Source: an uncultured Bacteroidales bacterium
Lineage (GTDB): Bacteria > Bacteroidota > Bacteroidia > Bacteroidales > Bacteroidaceae
DNA length: 53,842 nucleotides
Assembly: GCA_902801485.1 (NCBI GenBank)
Contig: CADCIP010000020.1
Coordinates: forward strand, 1-53,842
Direction: 5' to 3'
Shown here: in pieces, positions 45,759-53,842 of the stretch
Position numbering within the stretch: the stretch's first letter is position 1
Layout of the letters: every line of letters begins with the position of its first letter
The notes under the pieces: generated by a model
What the model was told of the DNA's origin: nothing
Databases searched by the model: none
What the model saw: the letters and a program-made list of their open reading frames with translations, nothing else
Translations under genes and position numbers: made by a program

Positions 45759-47918
45759 ATGACAAAACACAAACAACTCTTCAAATCAGCATTGCTTTTG
45801 GTGGTATCGTTAGTACTTATGTCGTTCAAGACCGCCGATGAGCGCGCTGCCGAAGCACTGGCACGCAGAGTGATGGGAGGCAAGGCTAAAGCCGTAGTTT
45901 TTGAACAGACCAACGCTACGACTGATTTCTACGAACTGGAACAGAAGGGCAAGAAAGTCCTTATCCGCGGAAACAATGCCAACTCTATGGCCGTCGGTTT
46001 GAACCGCTACATCCAGCAGTATTGTCTGGCAAATGTGAGCTGGTACGACTACAATCCTGTAGAGCTGCCAAGAACGATGCCAAAGGTGCCCGCGAAGGTG
46101 TCGGGCAAAGTGGAGCTTCCTATCCGATTCTTCCTCAACTATTGTACTTTCGGCTATACCATGCCCTGGTGGAAGTGGCAGCAATGGGAGCGTTTCATCG
46201 ACTGGATGGCGCTGAACGGTGTAAATATGCCGCTTGCCATTACCGGTCAGGAAGCCGTTTGGCAAAAAGTTTGGCGCAAGTACGGTATGACAGACGAGCA
46301 AATCCGCGCCTACTTTACCGGCCCTGCCCATCTGCCTTGGCAACGTATGATAAACATCGACCGCTGGCAGGGACCACTACCCCAGAGCTGGATTGACGGA
46401 CAGGCTGAGTTACAGAAACAAATCCTGAAACGTGAGCGCGAACTGAACATGACACCCGTTCTCCCAGCCTTCGCGGGACATGTTCCTGCCGATTTGGAAC
46501 AGACCGTTCCGGGCATCAGGACCTCAAAAGTGAACCGTTGGTGCAACTTCGACGAGAAATATCGCTGTACCTACCTGAATCCCTCAGACCCCGTCTTTGC
46601 CCGCATCCAAAAGGACTTCCTGGAAGAGCAGACCCGGATGTACGGCACCAATCATATTTATGGTGTTGACCTGTTCAACGAAGTATCACCTCCATCCTGG
46701 GAGCCCGATTCGCTGGCCAAGATTTCAGCTGGAGTATATGAATCACTGGCAAATGTTGATTCCGAAGCCATTTGGCTGCAGATGGCATGGCTCTTCATCA
46801 GCAATAAGAAAGCCTGGACACCAGAGAGAATAAAAGCCTACCTCACTGCCGTTCCTCAGGGCAAAATGATTATGCTCGACTACGAGTGCGACTATACCGA
46901 GATATGGCGACTCACCGAGCATTTCTACGGTCACAAGTTCATCTGGTGCTACTTAGGTAACTTCGGAGGCATGACAGAGATTGAGGGCGACTACAAACAT
47001 AACGCCAAGCTGATTGCCGGCACAAAGGCTGAGGGCGGCAAAGAATTTGTGGGAATCGGTTCCACGTTGGAAGGCTTCGGACTCAACGAACCCGTATATG
47101 AGCACATGCTGACTCAGGCTTGGGACACAGGTGTAGGATTCGATGAATATATCGACAATATTGCCGACCGCCATCTGGGACGCGTAGATGCCAACTACAG
47201 GGCTTTCTGGCACACAATGGTGGATAAGGTTTGTACCACCCACACCAGTACCGGTGCAGCCGGCATCATCAATGCACATCCCAACCTGGAGGGCGAATGG
47301 AACTGGACAACAGAGCTCCGTAAAGGCTACGACATCAATAATCTGGAAGAGGCGCTGACTCTCTTAGAGAAGGTAGAGGGTTCATCCAACTATCTGAAGT
47401 TCGACCAGGCCAACACACGCCGTCAGTCTATCCGCAATAAGGCTTTGGCCGTAAGAAAACGTTTCTCGGATGCTTATAAAGTTGGCGACAGAGTCGGCAT
47501 GGTAGCTGCTTCGCAGGAGTTCCTGGGAATGTGCGACCAGATGGTATCGGAGTTGAAGAAATGCAAAGAGTTCTCGTTCGACGACTGGATTCGCGATGCC
47601 CGTGCCTGGGGTAAGACCGAAGCAGAGAAGGACTATTTCGAGATGAACGCCCGCACCATTATCACCGTATGGGGCGACTCTTATCGGCTTACAGACTATG
47701 CCAACCGCGACTGGGACGGATTGGTCGAAACCTTCTACAAGGTTCGCTGGAAGATGTTCTTCGATGCAGTTCTGGCAGCCTATGATGCCGGTGAACCTTT
47801 TATCAACATGAAAGGTCCGCGCATACCCAAGGGACACACAAAGGAGGAATGTGAACGGGCCCTGAAGTTTGATGCCGACATCTGGGACTTCGAATGTAAA
47901 TGGGCACATCTGAAGTAA
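45759..47918 (+). CDS. GH89 alpha-N-acetylglucosaminidase (NAGLU-like)
   Basis: This 719-residue exported enzyme of glycoside hydrolase family 89 removes terminal alpha-linked GlcNAc, as found in mucin and heparan sulfate. A signal peptide occupies about 1-22. Then come an N-terminal beta domain (about 30-115), the catalytic barrel starting at LPIRFFLNYCTFGYTMPWW, the FNEVSPPSW segment with Glu308 as one catalytic candidate, and the GSTLEGFGLNEPVYEHM block (about 435-450) carrying the second Glu, followed by the helical C-terminal domain. It lies 28 nt after thiD. Mucin or host-glycan use would suit a gut member, but this single gene is not in a polysaccharide locus. Confidence 0.93.
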   Translation: MTKHKQLFKSALLLVVSLVLMSFKTADERAAEALARRVMGGKAKAVVFEQTNATTDFYELEQKGKKVLIRGNNANSMAVGLNRYIQQYCLANVSWYDYNPVELPRTMPKVPAKVSGKVELPIRFFLNYCTFGYTMPWWKWQQWERFIDWMALNGVNMPLAITGQEAVWQKVWRKYGMTDEQIRAYFTGPAHLPWQRMINIDRWQGPLPQSWIDGQAELQKQILKRERELNMTPVLPAFAGHVPADLEQTVPGIRTSKVNRWCNFDEKYRCTYLNPSDPVFARIQKDFLEEQTRMYGTNHIYGVDLFNEVSPPSWEPDSLAKISAGVYESLANVDSEAIWLQMAWLFISNKKAWTPERIKAYLTAVPQGKMIMLDYECDYTEIWRLTEHFYGHKFIWCYLGNFGGMTEIEGDYKHNAKLIAGTKAEGGKEFVGIGSTLEGFGLNEPVYEHMLTQAWDTGVGFDEYIDNIADRHLGRVDANYRAFWHTMVDKVCTTHTSTGAAGIINAHPNLEGEWNWTTELRKGYDINNLEEALTLLEKVEGSSNYLKFDQANTRRQSIRNKALAVRKRFSDAYKVGDRVGMVAASQEFLGMCDQMVSELKKCKEFSFDDWIRDARAWGKTEAEKDYFEMNARTIITVWGDSYRLTDYANRDWDGLVETFYKVRWKMFFDAVLAAYDAGEPFINMKGPRIPKGHTKEECERALKFDADIWDFECKWAHLK

Positions 47919-47942
47919 GGAACAAAAAGAACTAATAACAAG

Positions 47943-47976
47943 AAAGGGCTGATTCTCATACAAGAGTCAGCCCTTT
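47943..47976 (+). terminator. Intrinsic terminator of the GH89 gene
   Basis: AAAGGGCTGA (47943-47952) pairs perfectly with TCAGCCCTTT (47967-47976). It lies 24 nt after the stop and can also serve the minus-strand small gene that ends at 47996. Confidence 0.85.
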
Positions 47977-47995
47977 ACTTATTCATGCAGATTCT

Positions 47996-48142
47996 TTACT
48001 CTTCCCAAATCTGCCAATCGTTATTTTCCCGGGTCATTACTTCTGAGTCGTCCGCATCAACGCCGTCAATAACGGAAACGGCCACTATCTGTACGCATTC
48101 AGCCTCCAGAATCTCAATGCTTGGCTTAATATATTCTTTCAT
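47996..48142 (-). CDS. Small acidic 48-residue protein, unannotated type
   Basis: The sequence begins MKEYIKPSIEILEAECVQI, continues with a hydrophobic VAVSVIDGVDADD segment and ends in NDWQIWEE. The N-terminal MK-x-Y-x-x-P-x-x-E pattern and the acidic, Trp-containing tail recall a widespread kind of tiny Prevotella/Bacteroides proteins with no known role; I recall this by pattern only. It has no signal peptide. It reads in the same direction as the large leucine-rich-repeat phosphatase gene and starts 64 nt after that gene's stop, across a palindromic repeat; its own stop falls 20 nt before the shared terminator. The frame is short but its position and composition support a real gene. Confidence 0.55.
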   Translation of the reverse strand: MKEYIKPSIEILEAECVQIVAVSVIDGVDADDSEVMTRENNDWQIWEE

Positions 48143-48150
48143 ATTTTTTA

Positions 48151-48201
48151 GCCCCTCCCATCCTCCCCACAAGGGGGAGGTGACAAATGGGGGTATGGGT
48201 C
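48151..48201 (-). repeat. Intergenic GC-rich palindromic repeat
   Basis: CCTCCCCACAAGGGGGAGG (48162-48180) is a palindrome with flanking GCCCCTCCCAT and GGGGGTATGGGTC. It sits between the small 48-residue gene and the large leucine-rich-repeat gene. Confidence 0.7.
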
Positions 48202-48206
48202 ATTGG

Positions 48207-51200
48207 TTACTTTAATGTTTTTTTACCATTCACAATATTTACGCCCTTCTGCATCTTACTCAAGCGCTGACCGGAGAGATTGAAGATAACGACGTTAGAA
48301 TCCTTAAGGTCATTAAGGCCCTTAATACCTGTTGCCTCTTCTTCGAAGAAATAAGCCTTAATACCAGAAACAGGAACATTCAGGTAAGCACGGAAGGCTC
48401 CTATGGTTGGTTTAACTTCTCCAACATGGTAGAAACCTACAACGTTATTCTGGTTCTGAAGTACGTACGAACCCTCTGCAGCAGGAGCTGACTGATATAC
48501 TCCACGAAGAATGCCATTGCCAAGCTTGCCCTCACTGGTTATAGCAACATCTGTAGCTGTCAGAACCAGCATGCCATTGCCACTTACCAATACAGGCTTG
48601 TTGGCACTAATGCTGGTAACACTCTCCAACTTAACGGTTGTACCCTCGACTGAAGTGGCCTTATATGCTGTGAACTCAGCAGGAACAGCAGCCTCGAAGG
48701 GAAGAATCAGTGTCCTGTAAGTGTTTACCTGAGTCTGATAAGAAGCCTGAGTAGCTGTGAATTTATAGGGTGTACCAAAGTTTGCCCCATCCGTCAGGTA
48801 AAGGTTTTCGCATACCCCGTTGTTGATGATATTCGTACCGGTGATGCCAGACTCAGGCGAAACGACAACCAACAGATTAGAACCATCGGGCATACTGTTT
48901 GTAAGTACTTCAGGCTCGAATACATAACCGGACAGGTCAACAGATGTTTCCTTGTTGCTTAATGCCTCAGAAATCAAGCTCTCAATGTCGGCAGGATAAA
49001 CGACGCCTAACATCTTCATGCGGAAATCGGCAATCTCCTTGGCTGTCATACCAACCTCATTGTGGCAGTAGGTATAGAACTTGTCTGTCAGGGTTTCTCC
49101 TTCGAGTGTTTTAATGTAATCCAGAATACCGTCTATATTCTCCTTATAGCGGAGAGTCTCGTAGTAGGAGAAGCTTGTCAACTCATAGTCCCTGTACAAA
49201 TCGCTCTCACTTACACCCAGCAAGCCTTCCAGAATAACGCCCAGCGTACCGGTACGGTCAGCACCGATGTGGCAATGGAAGTAAACGGGCTTATCGTTCT
49301 TTACGCAATCGAAGATAAAATCCAGGTTTTGCTTATAGAGGTCCTTACGGTTCTGCATACCGCTCTCGTAGTAATCCTCGTTGGTAATGCGCTTATATAC
49401 GACATCATCGCCAAGAGGAGACTTTGTGATGTAAGCAGCCTCATAGTCTATACGGAGGTCGAGCTCAGCCTTCATACCAATGGCACGGAGGGCTGCAATG
49501 CCTGCAGGAGTCAGGTTATACTCACCGTTCCACTCTGCACCACGATAGATAAGACCATACTTAATAGGCTTACCGCTGGCAGTCTGCCAACCACCCAAGT
49601 CACGCATGTTTCCTGTTCCTTCAGCATAGATCTGACGAAGCTGACCAGTAGTAGTGAAACTGGAATTGATAATTTCCGTAGGGTTACCGTCAACCGTTTC
49701 CAATACCTTATAATAATAGGTCTGGTTGGGTAGCAGGTTATAAATCTCATAGTGGGTCTCGTCCTTTACTTCTGAAGTGAAGGCATCAGAGAAGTCCTCG
49801 TTAAGGCTCCATATTATCTGATAGGCAGTTGCAGAGGTATTCTGGTTCCAGAAAATTGTTGCGGGCTCGGGAACGTCACGACGTACAGGAGGAGCAATAT
49901 TGTACTCCTTAATCTTGGTATCCTCCTTACCTTCATAAGTAACATTGGCCAGATACTCTCTTACACGGATATTCTCGATATTGAAGTCCTGCTCGAACAT
50001 ACCGCTCTGTACAGGATGGAAGCGCCACCATGCACGGTTATTGTCGTCGGTATAGTCCTTAACATACACATAGCCGCTGGACTGACCATAAAGACCGCTT
50101 GGTTCCTCTCCATTCTGACATTGCATTGTGTAAACGCCGCCTTTAAGCCAGGTTATTATCTGCTCATATTCCGGTTCTGAGTTGGACAGAAGCCAGCCTT
50201 CTTCGTCGATAGTGCCGAAGTACAGCTTACCCTCATCGGCAGATTGAATATACCAGTTGCTGCCCTTATGGGTGAGTTTGAAGCAGAAGCGGGCATCCGA
50301 TTCGTCAAATGTCTTTACAGAGAGATAACCATCGGAACCGGTGCGAACGTACTTGTTGCTATACAAGTTCTCTATGTAGTAATAGCCTTCGTTCAGGGGA
50401 TTGATTGTAAGACCGTCAACAGCGATAATCATCTGCAGAAGTGCATCGTTACGCTGCTGGACTGTAGCATTCTCATCAAGGGCACTTGCCGCAGCCAAAG
50501 CTTCCTTGACAGCATTCACGCTTGTTGCAGTATAGCAACCGGGAGCCATGCCCACTTCCTCATCAGAAGGCAGCTTGGCACTATAAGACTGAATGGCATT
50601 CTGCAAGTCTTCATGACTCATATCCTGTACCAGGTCTGGTACGATGTTATAGCAGTTCCAATGGTAATCGGTCTTGTAATCAAGATAAAGAGAAGGATAG
50701 ATATGGATGGTAGAAGCAAAGTCGTTGTCGAAGGTATAGATATCGGGAACTTCAGGCTTCGTATCGCAAATCATATATACCTCGTATGCACCGGATGCAC
50801 GCCAGAATGCCCATTTTCCCCATTCCTTGGTGCCAGCCTGACTACCCACAGTAATCTTTTCCAACTTAGAGTTATATCCTATGGCGTATGTGCCTGTTGT
50901 CGTCAGGGTGTTGGGTAAAGAAATCTCGGTAATCTGAGTCTTATAAATAGCTTCCTCACCGATGGAAACAAGACCTTCGGGCAAAGTTATAGAGGTGATG
51001 GGAGCATAACGGAAGGCATAGTTACCAATACCTGTTACACTATAGGTCTTTCCCTCGTATGTAACCTGTGTCGGAACAACGAAGTCACCTGAATAGGTGC
51101 TTGGATTGCTGGAGCCCGGCTTGCTTTCGGTGGGATAGGTAATACTTACCTTGTCCTCCGCAGTCATCTTATACTTGATGCCGTCAACGGTGAAGTCTTT

Positions 51201-51857
51201 CAGTTCCAGTCCGCTGCCCATATCAGGCATAATGGTGTATTTGCCGCCCCAGTACGGATCGTTTGCATACTCCTCAAAAACATCAGGATAGACGTGTATT
51301 CTGGAAGCATAGCCATGATCGAAGGTGTACTTATCGGGAACCGTTGGCTTAGCGTGGCAATCCATGTAGATATCATACTCGGGAGATTCGCGATAAAGAA
51401 TCCATTCGCCCCAAGCCTCGCTGGCACAATCTCCGCTAAAAGTAACTTTCGTCAGATTGTCGTTATAGGCCATAGCATATTGTCCGAACTTCGTTGCAGT
51501 ACCGGGAACGGTCAATACGGAAATCTTTGTGTTGTAAATAGCTTTCTCACCAATGGAAACAAGGCCCTCGGGTAGAGTCAGAGAGGTAATGGCAGCACTT
51601 CGGAAGGCATATTTGCCAATGGCAGTTACATTATAGGTAATGCCTTCGTTGGAAACCTGAGCAGGGATAATGACATCACCCGTGTAAGGACTGCAGTTGT
51701 CGCTGTCGTTTGGTTTACTCTCGTTAGGATACGTGACAATAGCAGTCTTTGTTTCGTCATCAAGGTCATACTTGATGCCATCTACGGTCACACTCGTTTG
51801 GGCAGATGATACTATCGCAACCATCGCCACGGAAAAGAAAGTGAGTAGTTTTTTCAT
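48207..51857 (-). CDS. Secreted BspA-type LRR protein with tyrosine-phosphatase domain
   Basis: The 1216-residue exported protein has a signal peptide (about 1-19) and two similar blocks of BspA-type leucine-rich repeats at about 20-210 and 222-410 (IPAQVSNEGITYNVTAIGKYAF; SLTLPEGLVSIGE). A helical region (about 410-480), a lectin-like region with Trp/Tyr motifs (about 490-620) and a fibronectin III-like domain (about 660-740) follow. Residues about 741-960 are a tyrosine/lipid-phosphatase domain of the Y_phosphatase3 kind: GNMRDLGGW near 749 and the signature loop HCHIGADRTG at 861-870, with nucleophile Cys862 and Arg868. The C-terminus (IFNLSGQRLSKMQKG, then VNIVNGKKTLK) resembles the sorting tails of Bacteroidetes secreted proteins. 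Single gene, function unknown. Confidence 0.85.
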   Translation of the reverse strand: MKKLLTFFSVAMVAIVSSAQTSVTVDGIKYDLDDETKTAIVTYPNESKPNDSDNCSPYTGDVIIPAQVSNEGITYNVTAIGKYAFRSAAITSLTLPEGLVSIGEKAIYNTKISVLTVPGTATKFGQYAMAYNDNLTKVTFSGDCASEAWGEWILYRESPEYDIYMDCHAKPTVPDKYTFDHGYASRIHVYPDVFEEYANDPYWGGKYTIMPDMGSGLELKDFTVDGIKYKMTAEDKVSITYPTESKPGSSNPSTYSGDFVVPTQVTYEGKTYSVTGIGNYAFRYAPITSITLPEGLVSIGEEAIYKTQITEISLPNTLTTTGTYAIGYNSKLEKITVGSQAGTKEWGKWAFWRASGAYEVYMICDTKPEVPDIYTFDNDFASTIHIYPSLYLDYKTDYHWNCYNIVPDLVQDMSHEDLQNAIQSYSAKLPSDEEVGMAPGCYTATSVNAVKEALAAASALDENATVQQRNDALLQMIIAVDGLTINPLNEGYYYIENLYSNKYVRTGSDGYLSVKTFDESDARFCFKLTHKGSNWYIQSADEGKLYFGTIDEEGWLLSNSEPEYEQIITWLKGGVYTMQCQNGEEPSGLYGQSSGYVYVKDYTDDNNRAWWRFHPVQSGMFEQDFNIENIRVREYLANVTYEGKEDTKIKEYNIAPPVRRDVPEPATIFWNQNTSATAYQIIWSLNEDFSDAFTSEVKDETHYEIYNLLPNQTYYYKVLETVDGNPTEIINSSFTTTGQLRQIYAEGTGNMRDLGGWQTASGKPIKYGLIYRGAEWNGEYNLTPAGIAALRAIGMKAELDLRIDYEAAYITKSPLGDDVVYKRITNEDYYESGMQNRKDLYKQNLDFIFDCVKNDKPVYFHCHIGADRTGTLGVILEGLLGVSESDLYRDYELTSFSYYETLRYKENIDGILDYIKTLEGETLTDKFYTYCHNEVGMTAKEIADFRMKMLGVVYPADIESLISEALSNKETSVDLSGYVFEPEVLTNSMPDGSNLLVVVSPESGITGTNIINNGVCENLYLTDGANFGTPYKFTATQASYQTQVNTYRTLILPFEAAVPAEFTAYKATSVEGTTVKLESVTSISANKPVLVSGNGMLVLTATDVAITSEGKLGNGILRGVYQSAPAAEGSYVLQNQNNVVGFYHVGEVKPTIGAFRAYLNVPVSGIKAYFFEEEATGIKGLNDLKDSNVVIFNLSGQRLSKMQKGVNIVNGKKTLK

Positions 51858-51933
51858 GAACTCAAATAGTTTTTGTTATTTAAAAATTTGTGTGTTGTTA
51901 TTATCTGTTTCTTATAAGACAAAATTTTGACCT

Positions 51934-51975
51934 AAAAAAAATCCCATATCCTCATTTTTTTTGATGAATATGGGA
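51934..51975 (-). terminator. Minus-strand terminator or attenuator before the LRR gene
   Basis: TCCCATAT (51942-51949) pairs with ATATGGGA (51968-51975), extended by TCAT/ATGA after a CC bulge. Read on the minus strand the hairpin is followed by eight T residues. It lies 76 nt before the ATG at 51857, so it ends upstream transcription or acts in the gene's own leader. Confidence 0.6.
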
Positions 51976-52433
51976 AATTTGTTCTTTCACAGGATAAAAA
52001 CGGAGTTATGGAAGACCCCCAATCAACCTGGTAAAGAACCTCAATGTAATAAGGAATCACCAAGGGAGTAACTCATATTCATGTCCGGACATATAGCGGA
52101 CAACAATAGGAGGAACATAAGAGTTGCGTTGGAACAATAGTATAGATGCGAGAATACCTAAACCGCTACCCTTCCTATCTACTGTTTAAACTGTCTCTCA
52201 ACTTTAAACTATCAACTCTCAACTTTCTCTCCTGGAGAGAGGACCGATAACAGTTTAGCGGTTAGCGGCTGACTGTAGAATCAAAAAAAATGTTTTTTTT
52301 TCCAGCGAACTTATTCACTTATTCACTTTGGACATTTAGTTTTTGCAATCCCGGAAACTGGCAAAAACAACGAAGAAAGGAATAGGTTTTAAGGACGCGG
52401 AAAAATTTTTACACCCTTAAAATTTATTATTTT
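51976..52433. other. Gene-poor stretch with low-complexity repeats
   Basis: I see no supportable gene. Repeated CAACTTTAAACTATCAACTC units lie at about 52195-52230, with CTCTCCTGGAGAGAG at 52229-52243. The last 100 bases, with TAGTTTTTGCAATCC at about 52338, look like the leader and promoter of the truncated HU gene at 52434. Confidence 0.5.
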
Positions 52434-52616
52434 ATGGCACTTAAGGTAAAGGCAGTAGAAAGACTGCTGAAGTTTGACAAGGAATCTGCGGGCAAGTACC
52501 GCTATGTGATGAAGGCCGACCTGTACACCAGCCTGACTCAGGCTAGACAGCATAGACACCGTCCGAAAGTCATTGGTCAGCTTTCGGACGGTGTATGTTT
52601 TAATCAAAAACCATAG
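52434..52616 (+). pseudogene. Truncated HU-type DNA-binding protein gene
   Basis: The first 37 residues (MALKVKAVERLLKFDK, then ESAGKYRYVMKADLYTSL) match the start of Bacteroidetes HU/IHF-like DNA-binding proteins of about 150 residues. After TQAR the sequence changes into a hairpin region (RQHRHRPKVIGQLSDGV) and stops, at 60 residues in total. The DNA-binding beta-arms are missing. The sequence after the break is a perfect 14-bp hairpin with a T run, probably the gene's own terminator, so most of the gene appears deleted between codon 37 and the terminator. Confidence 0.6.
52556..52601 (+). terminator. Hairpin after the truncated HU gene
   Basis: ACACCGTCCGAAAG (52556-52569) and CTTTCGGACGGTGT (52581-52594) form a perfect 14-bp stem with an 11-nt loop; ATGTTTT follows. 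It lies between the HU fragment and the convergent carboxylesterase fragment. Confidence 0.8.
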
Positions 52617-53254
52617 TATTTGGTGAGGAAGTAGGTCCTCTCCCAATCAACAATTTTTCTCTGGGATTCTTTTTCGGGATGGATATCGGTTTCGTCAAGC
52701 ACCATTACGTGTTTGTCCTTCCGGTCGTAGAGCGGCCACACTTTTGCTTTGCCATCAGGAGCCTGCTCTGCCGTGAGCGACGGATTGCCGGTCTTGGCGA
52801 ACTGTACCCACATTCTGCGCATGGTCTTTGAGAAGGTTTCGTCGAATTGTCTTCCTGTGTCTTTGTCAAGATCAGGATGCTTGAATAAGGATGCCAGTTC
52901 TACGCCATGTCCGCTCTTCATCATCGGAACGGAGGATTCGACCGTAAAGTAATAGGTGTATGACTTGCCTCCTGCCATTGTTTGGTTTTCTGACAGCCTG
53001 ATGCACGGTGCGTTGAACATCAGCTGGCTGAGCAGGCGTGTATGCTGTTCCCAGTCTTCGCCCTTTACATCCTTGAAGTAGCTTTCAGCCAAGTCTTTCT
53101 CTTTGTCTGTCAGCGGGGCAAGTTTCTTTTCCTCGCGGTCGGTGGCCCACTCTATGAATGGCTCGGGTCCGCCCATTGCCACTAAGAAGAAGTTCATCTC
53201 GTCCTTGTTGCAGCCTGCAGGAAGGTTACATCCTTTGTTGCACCGTTGTTTTCT
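52604..53254 (-). pseudogene. 3' fragment of a type B carboxylesterase
   Basis: The open frame runs from a stop at 53255-53257 to 52604. The coded residues include GCNKDEMNFFLV, the SYTYYF segment and the catalytic-His region SGHGVELASLF, all C-terminal parts of carboxylesterase/para-nitrobenzyl esterase proteins of about 500 residues. The N-terminal part with the oxyanion hole and nucleophile Ser is absent. The first Met in frame is at 53197 (MNFFLVAMGG), but the family match continues upstream of it (NLPAGCNKDE), so that is not a natural start. Inactive as an esterase. Confidence 0.7.
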
Positions 53255-53297
53255 TTAGTTATTTATACATTTTTAGTGATCAGTCAACGATTCCTCT

Positions 53298-53825
53298 TCA
53301 ACTTCTGTTACGAAACAGGCCACCAGACCATAAGTGATGGTAGGTCAACAGATAATCGGTGTATGCTTCGGCGGGCTCAATATAAATGTCGTAGTTGTAA
53401 AGTGCGGCAATAACCACGTCCACTAAAAAGATCATCCACAGATCGCGCTTGGTGTAGGTCTTCCATTGCTTGCGGGCATAGAAATATGTCAGCATGAGGA
53501 GCAACATGACCGAGAGAAAGAGACAAGTCACGTGTAGGGCATAAATGGCCAGTGGCGGCGGAAAGAGAATGTCGCGCAGCAGAATTGTCATCCCCACACA
53601 TAGAGAGCATCTGTAGTTGAACTGATTGGGACTCAAATGGTTGAAGAAGTACAACCCTATCATGGTCAAAGAGGCCACGTAGAACATGTTGAGAATCAGC
53701 TCTTCCCCTGCATCTTGCAGTCCGAATTTGTAAACAGCATAGCACATGACGCCCACAGACAAAAAGCCCGCGATGGCTGTGAGACCAACATCTGCCATTT
53801 TGACTTTCTTTTTAAATCTTAGCAT
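53298..53825 (-). CDS. Unknown polytopic membrane protein
   Basis: The 175-residue protein has a basic N-terminus (MLRFKKKVKMADVG) and about five hydrophobic stretches (roughly 13-32, 44-60, 74-90, 92-113 and 128-140). I recognise no family. The frame is continuous and starts close to the window edge at 53825; the C-terminal end (HHLWSGGLFRNRS) has no obvious motif. It reads towards the carboxylesterase fragment and could be part of the same decaying region or a normal gene. Confidence 0.5.
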   Translation of the reverse strand: MLRFKKKVKMADVGLTAIAGFLSVGVMCYAVYKFGLQDAGEELILNMFYVASLTMIGLYFFNHLSPNQFNYRCSLCVGMTILLRDILFPPPLAIYALHVTCLFLSVMLLLMLTYFYARKQWKTYTKRDLWMIFLVDVVIAALYNYDIYIEPAEAYTDYLLTYHHLWSGGLFRNRS

Positions 53826-53842
53826 GTTTTATTTGAGTTTAT

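Noticed and set aside
51964-52071. A 35-codon plus-strand frame beginning MNMGNLFFHR
   Set aside because: No homologue recognised, no ribosome site, and it starts inside the hairpin.

Overview
The window looks like chromosomal DNA of a Bacteroidales bacterium, most likely Prevotella or a close relative. The evidence is two SusC/SusD pairs, a fused LpxC-FabZ protein, a secreted BspA-type leucine-rich-repeat protein, and several start regions with the Bacteroidetes promoter pattern (TTTG or TTG, about 19-20 nt, then TAnnTTTG). I found no rRNA, tRNA, CRISPR array, complete insertion sequence or prophage.

Layout. Positions 1-126 hold the 5' scrap of a tyrosine recombinase. Positions 129-1794 (minus) are three translationally coupled genes: flavin reductase-like, DUF1294, and a hydrolase fused to DUF1653. 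A gene-poor stretch leads to a membrane 4Fe-4S protein (2499-3203), which converges on a secreted glycine-rich protein and a DUF5715 protein. Positions 4751-20844 are housekeeping: phoH, purC, ubiE, aroE, an isolated TonB-dependent receptor on the other strand, purM, a small membrane protein, prfA, pyrF, then the lipid A genes lpxD, lpxC-fabZ and lpxA, a pRiA4b ORF-3-like gene, miaA and a class A penicillin-binding protein.

Positions 21010-37676 are one six-gene transcription unit built from two copies of the same module: fasciclin-domain lipoprotein, SusC, SusD. It has one candidate promoter in front and a strong terminator behind, and it contains no glycoside hydrolase, protease, sulfatase or regulator. 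This is the best candidate for a poorly described nutrient-uptake or surface system. Just after it lies a regular array of six short palindrome-like units with a 21-22 bp period (37751-37876), directly upstream of a comF-like gene.

Positions 38721-47918 carry gdhA, a large protein with receiver-like domains joined to a PEP/pyruvate-binding ATP-grasp region, an alanine/glycine:cation symporter, thiD and a GH89 alpha-N-acetylglucosaminidase. On the minus strand follow a previously unlisted 48-codon gene (47996-48142) and a 1216-residue secreted protein combining BspA repeats with a tyrosine-phosphatase domain. The right end is decayed: a truncated HU-type gene, the 3' part of a carboxylesterase and an unknown membrane protein.

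Two repeat families run through the window. One is a GC-rich palindrome (CCTCCCC...GGGGAGG type) that has entered three coding sequences in frame. The other is low-complexity TTGAGAG/TTTAGAG repeat DNA between genes, which also forms the last codons of pyrF and the end of the symporter gene.
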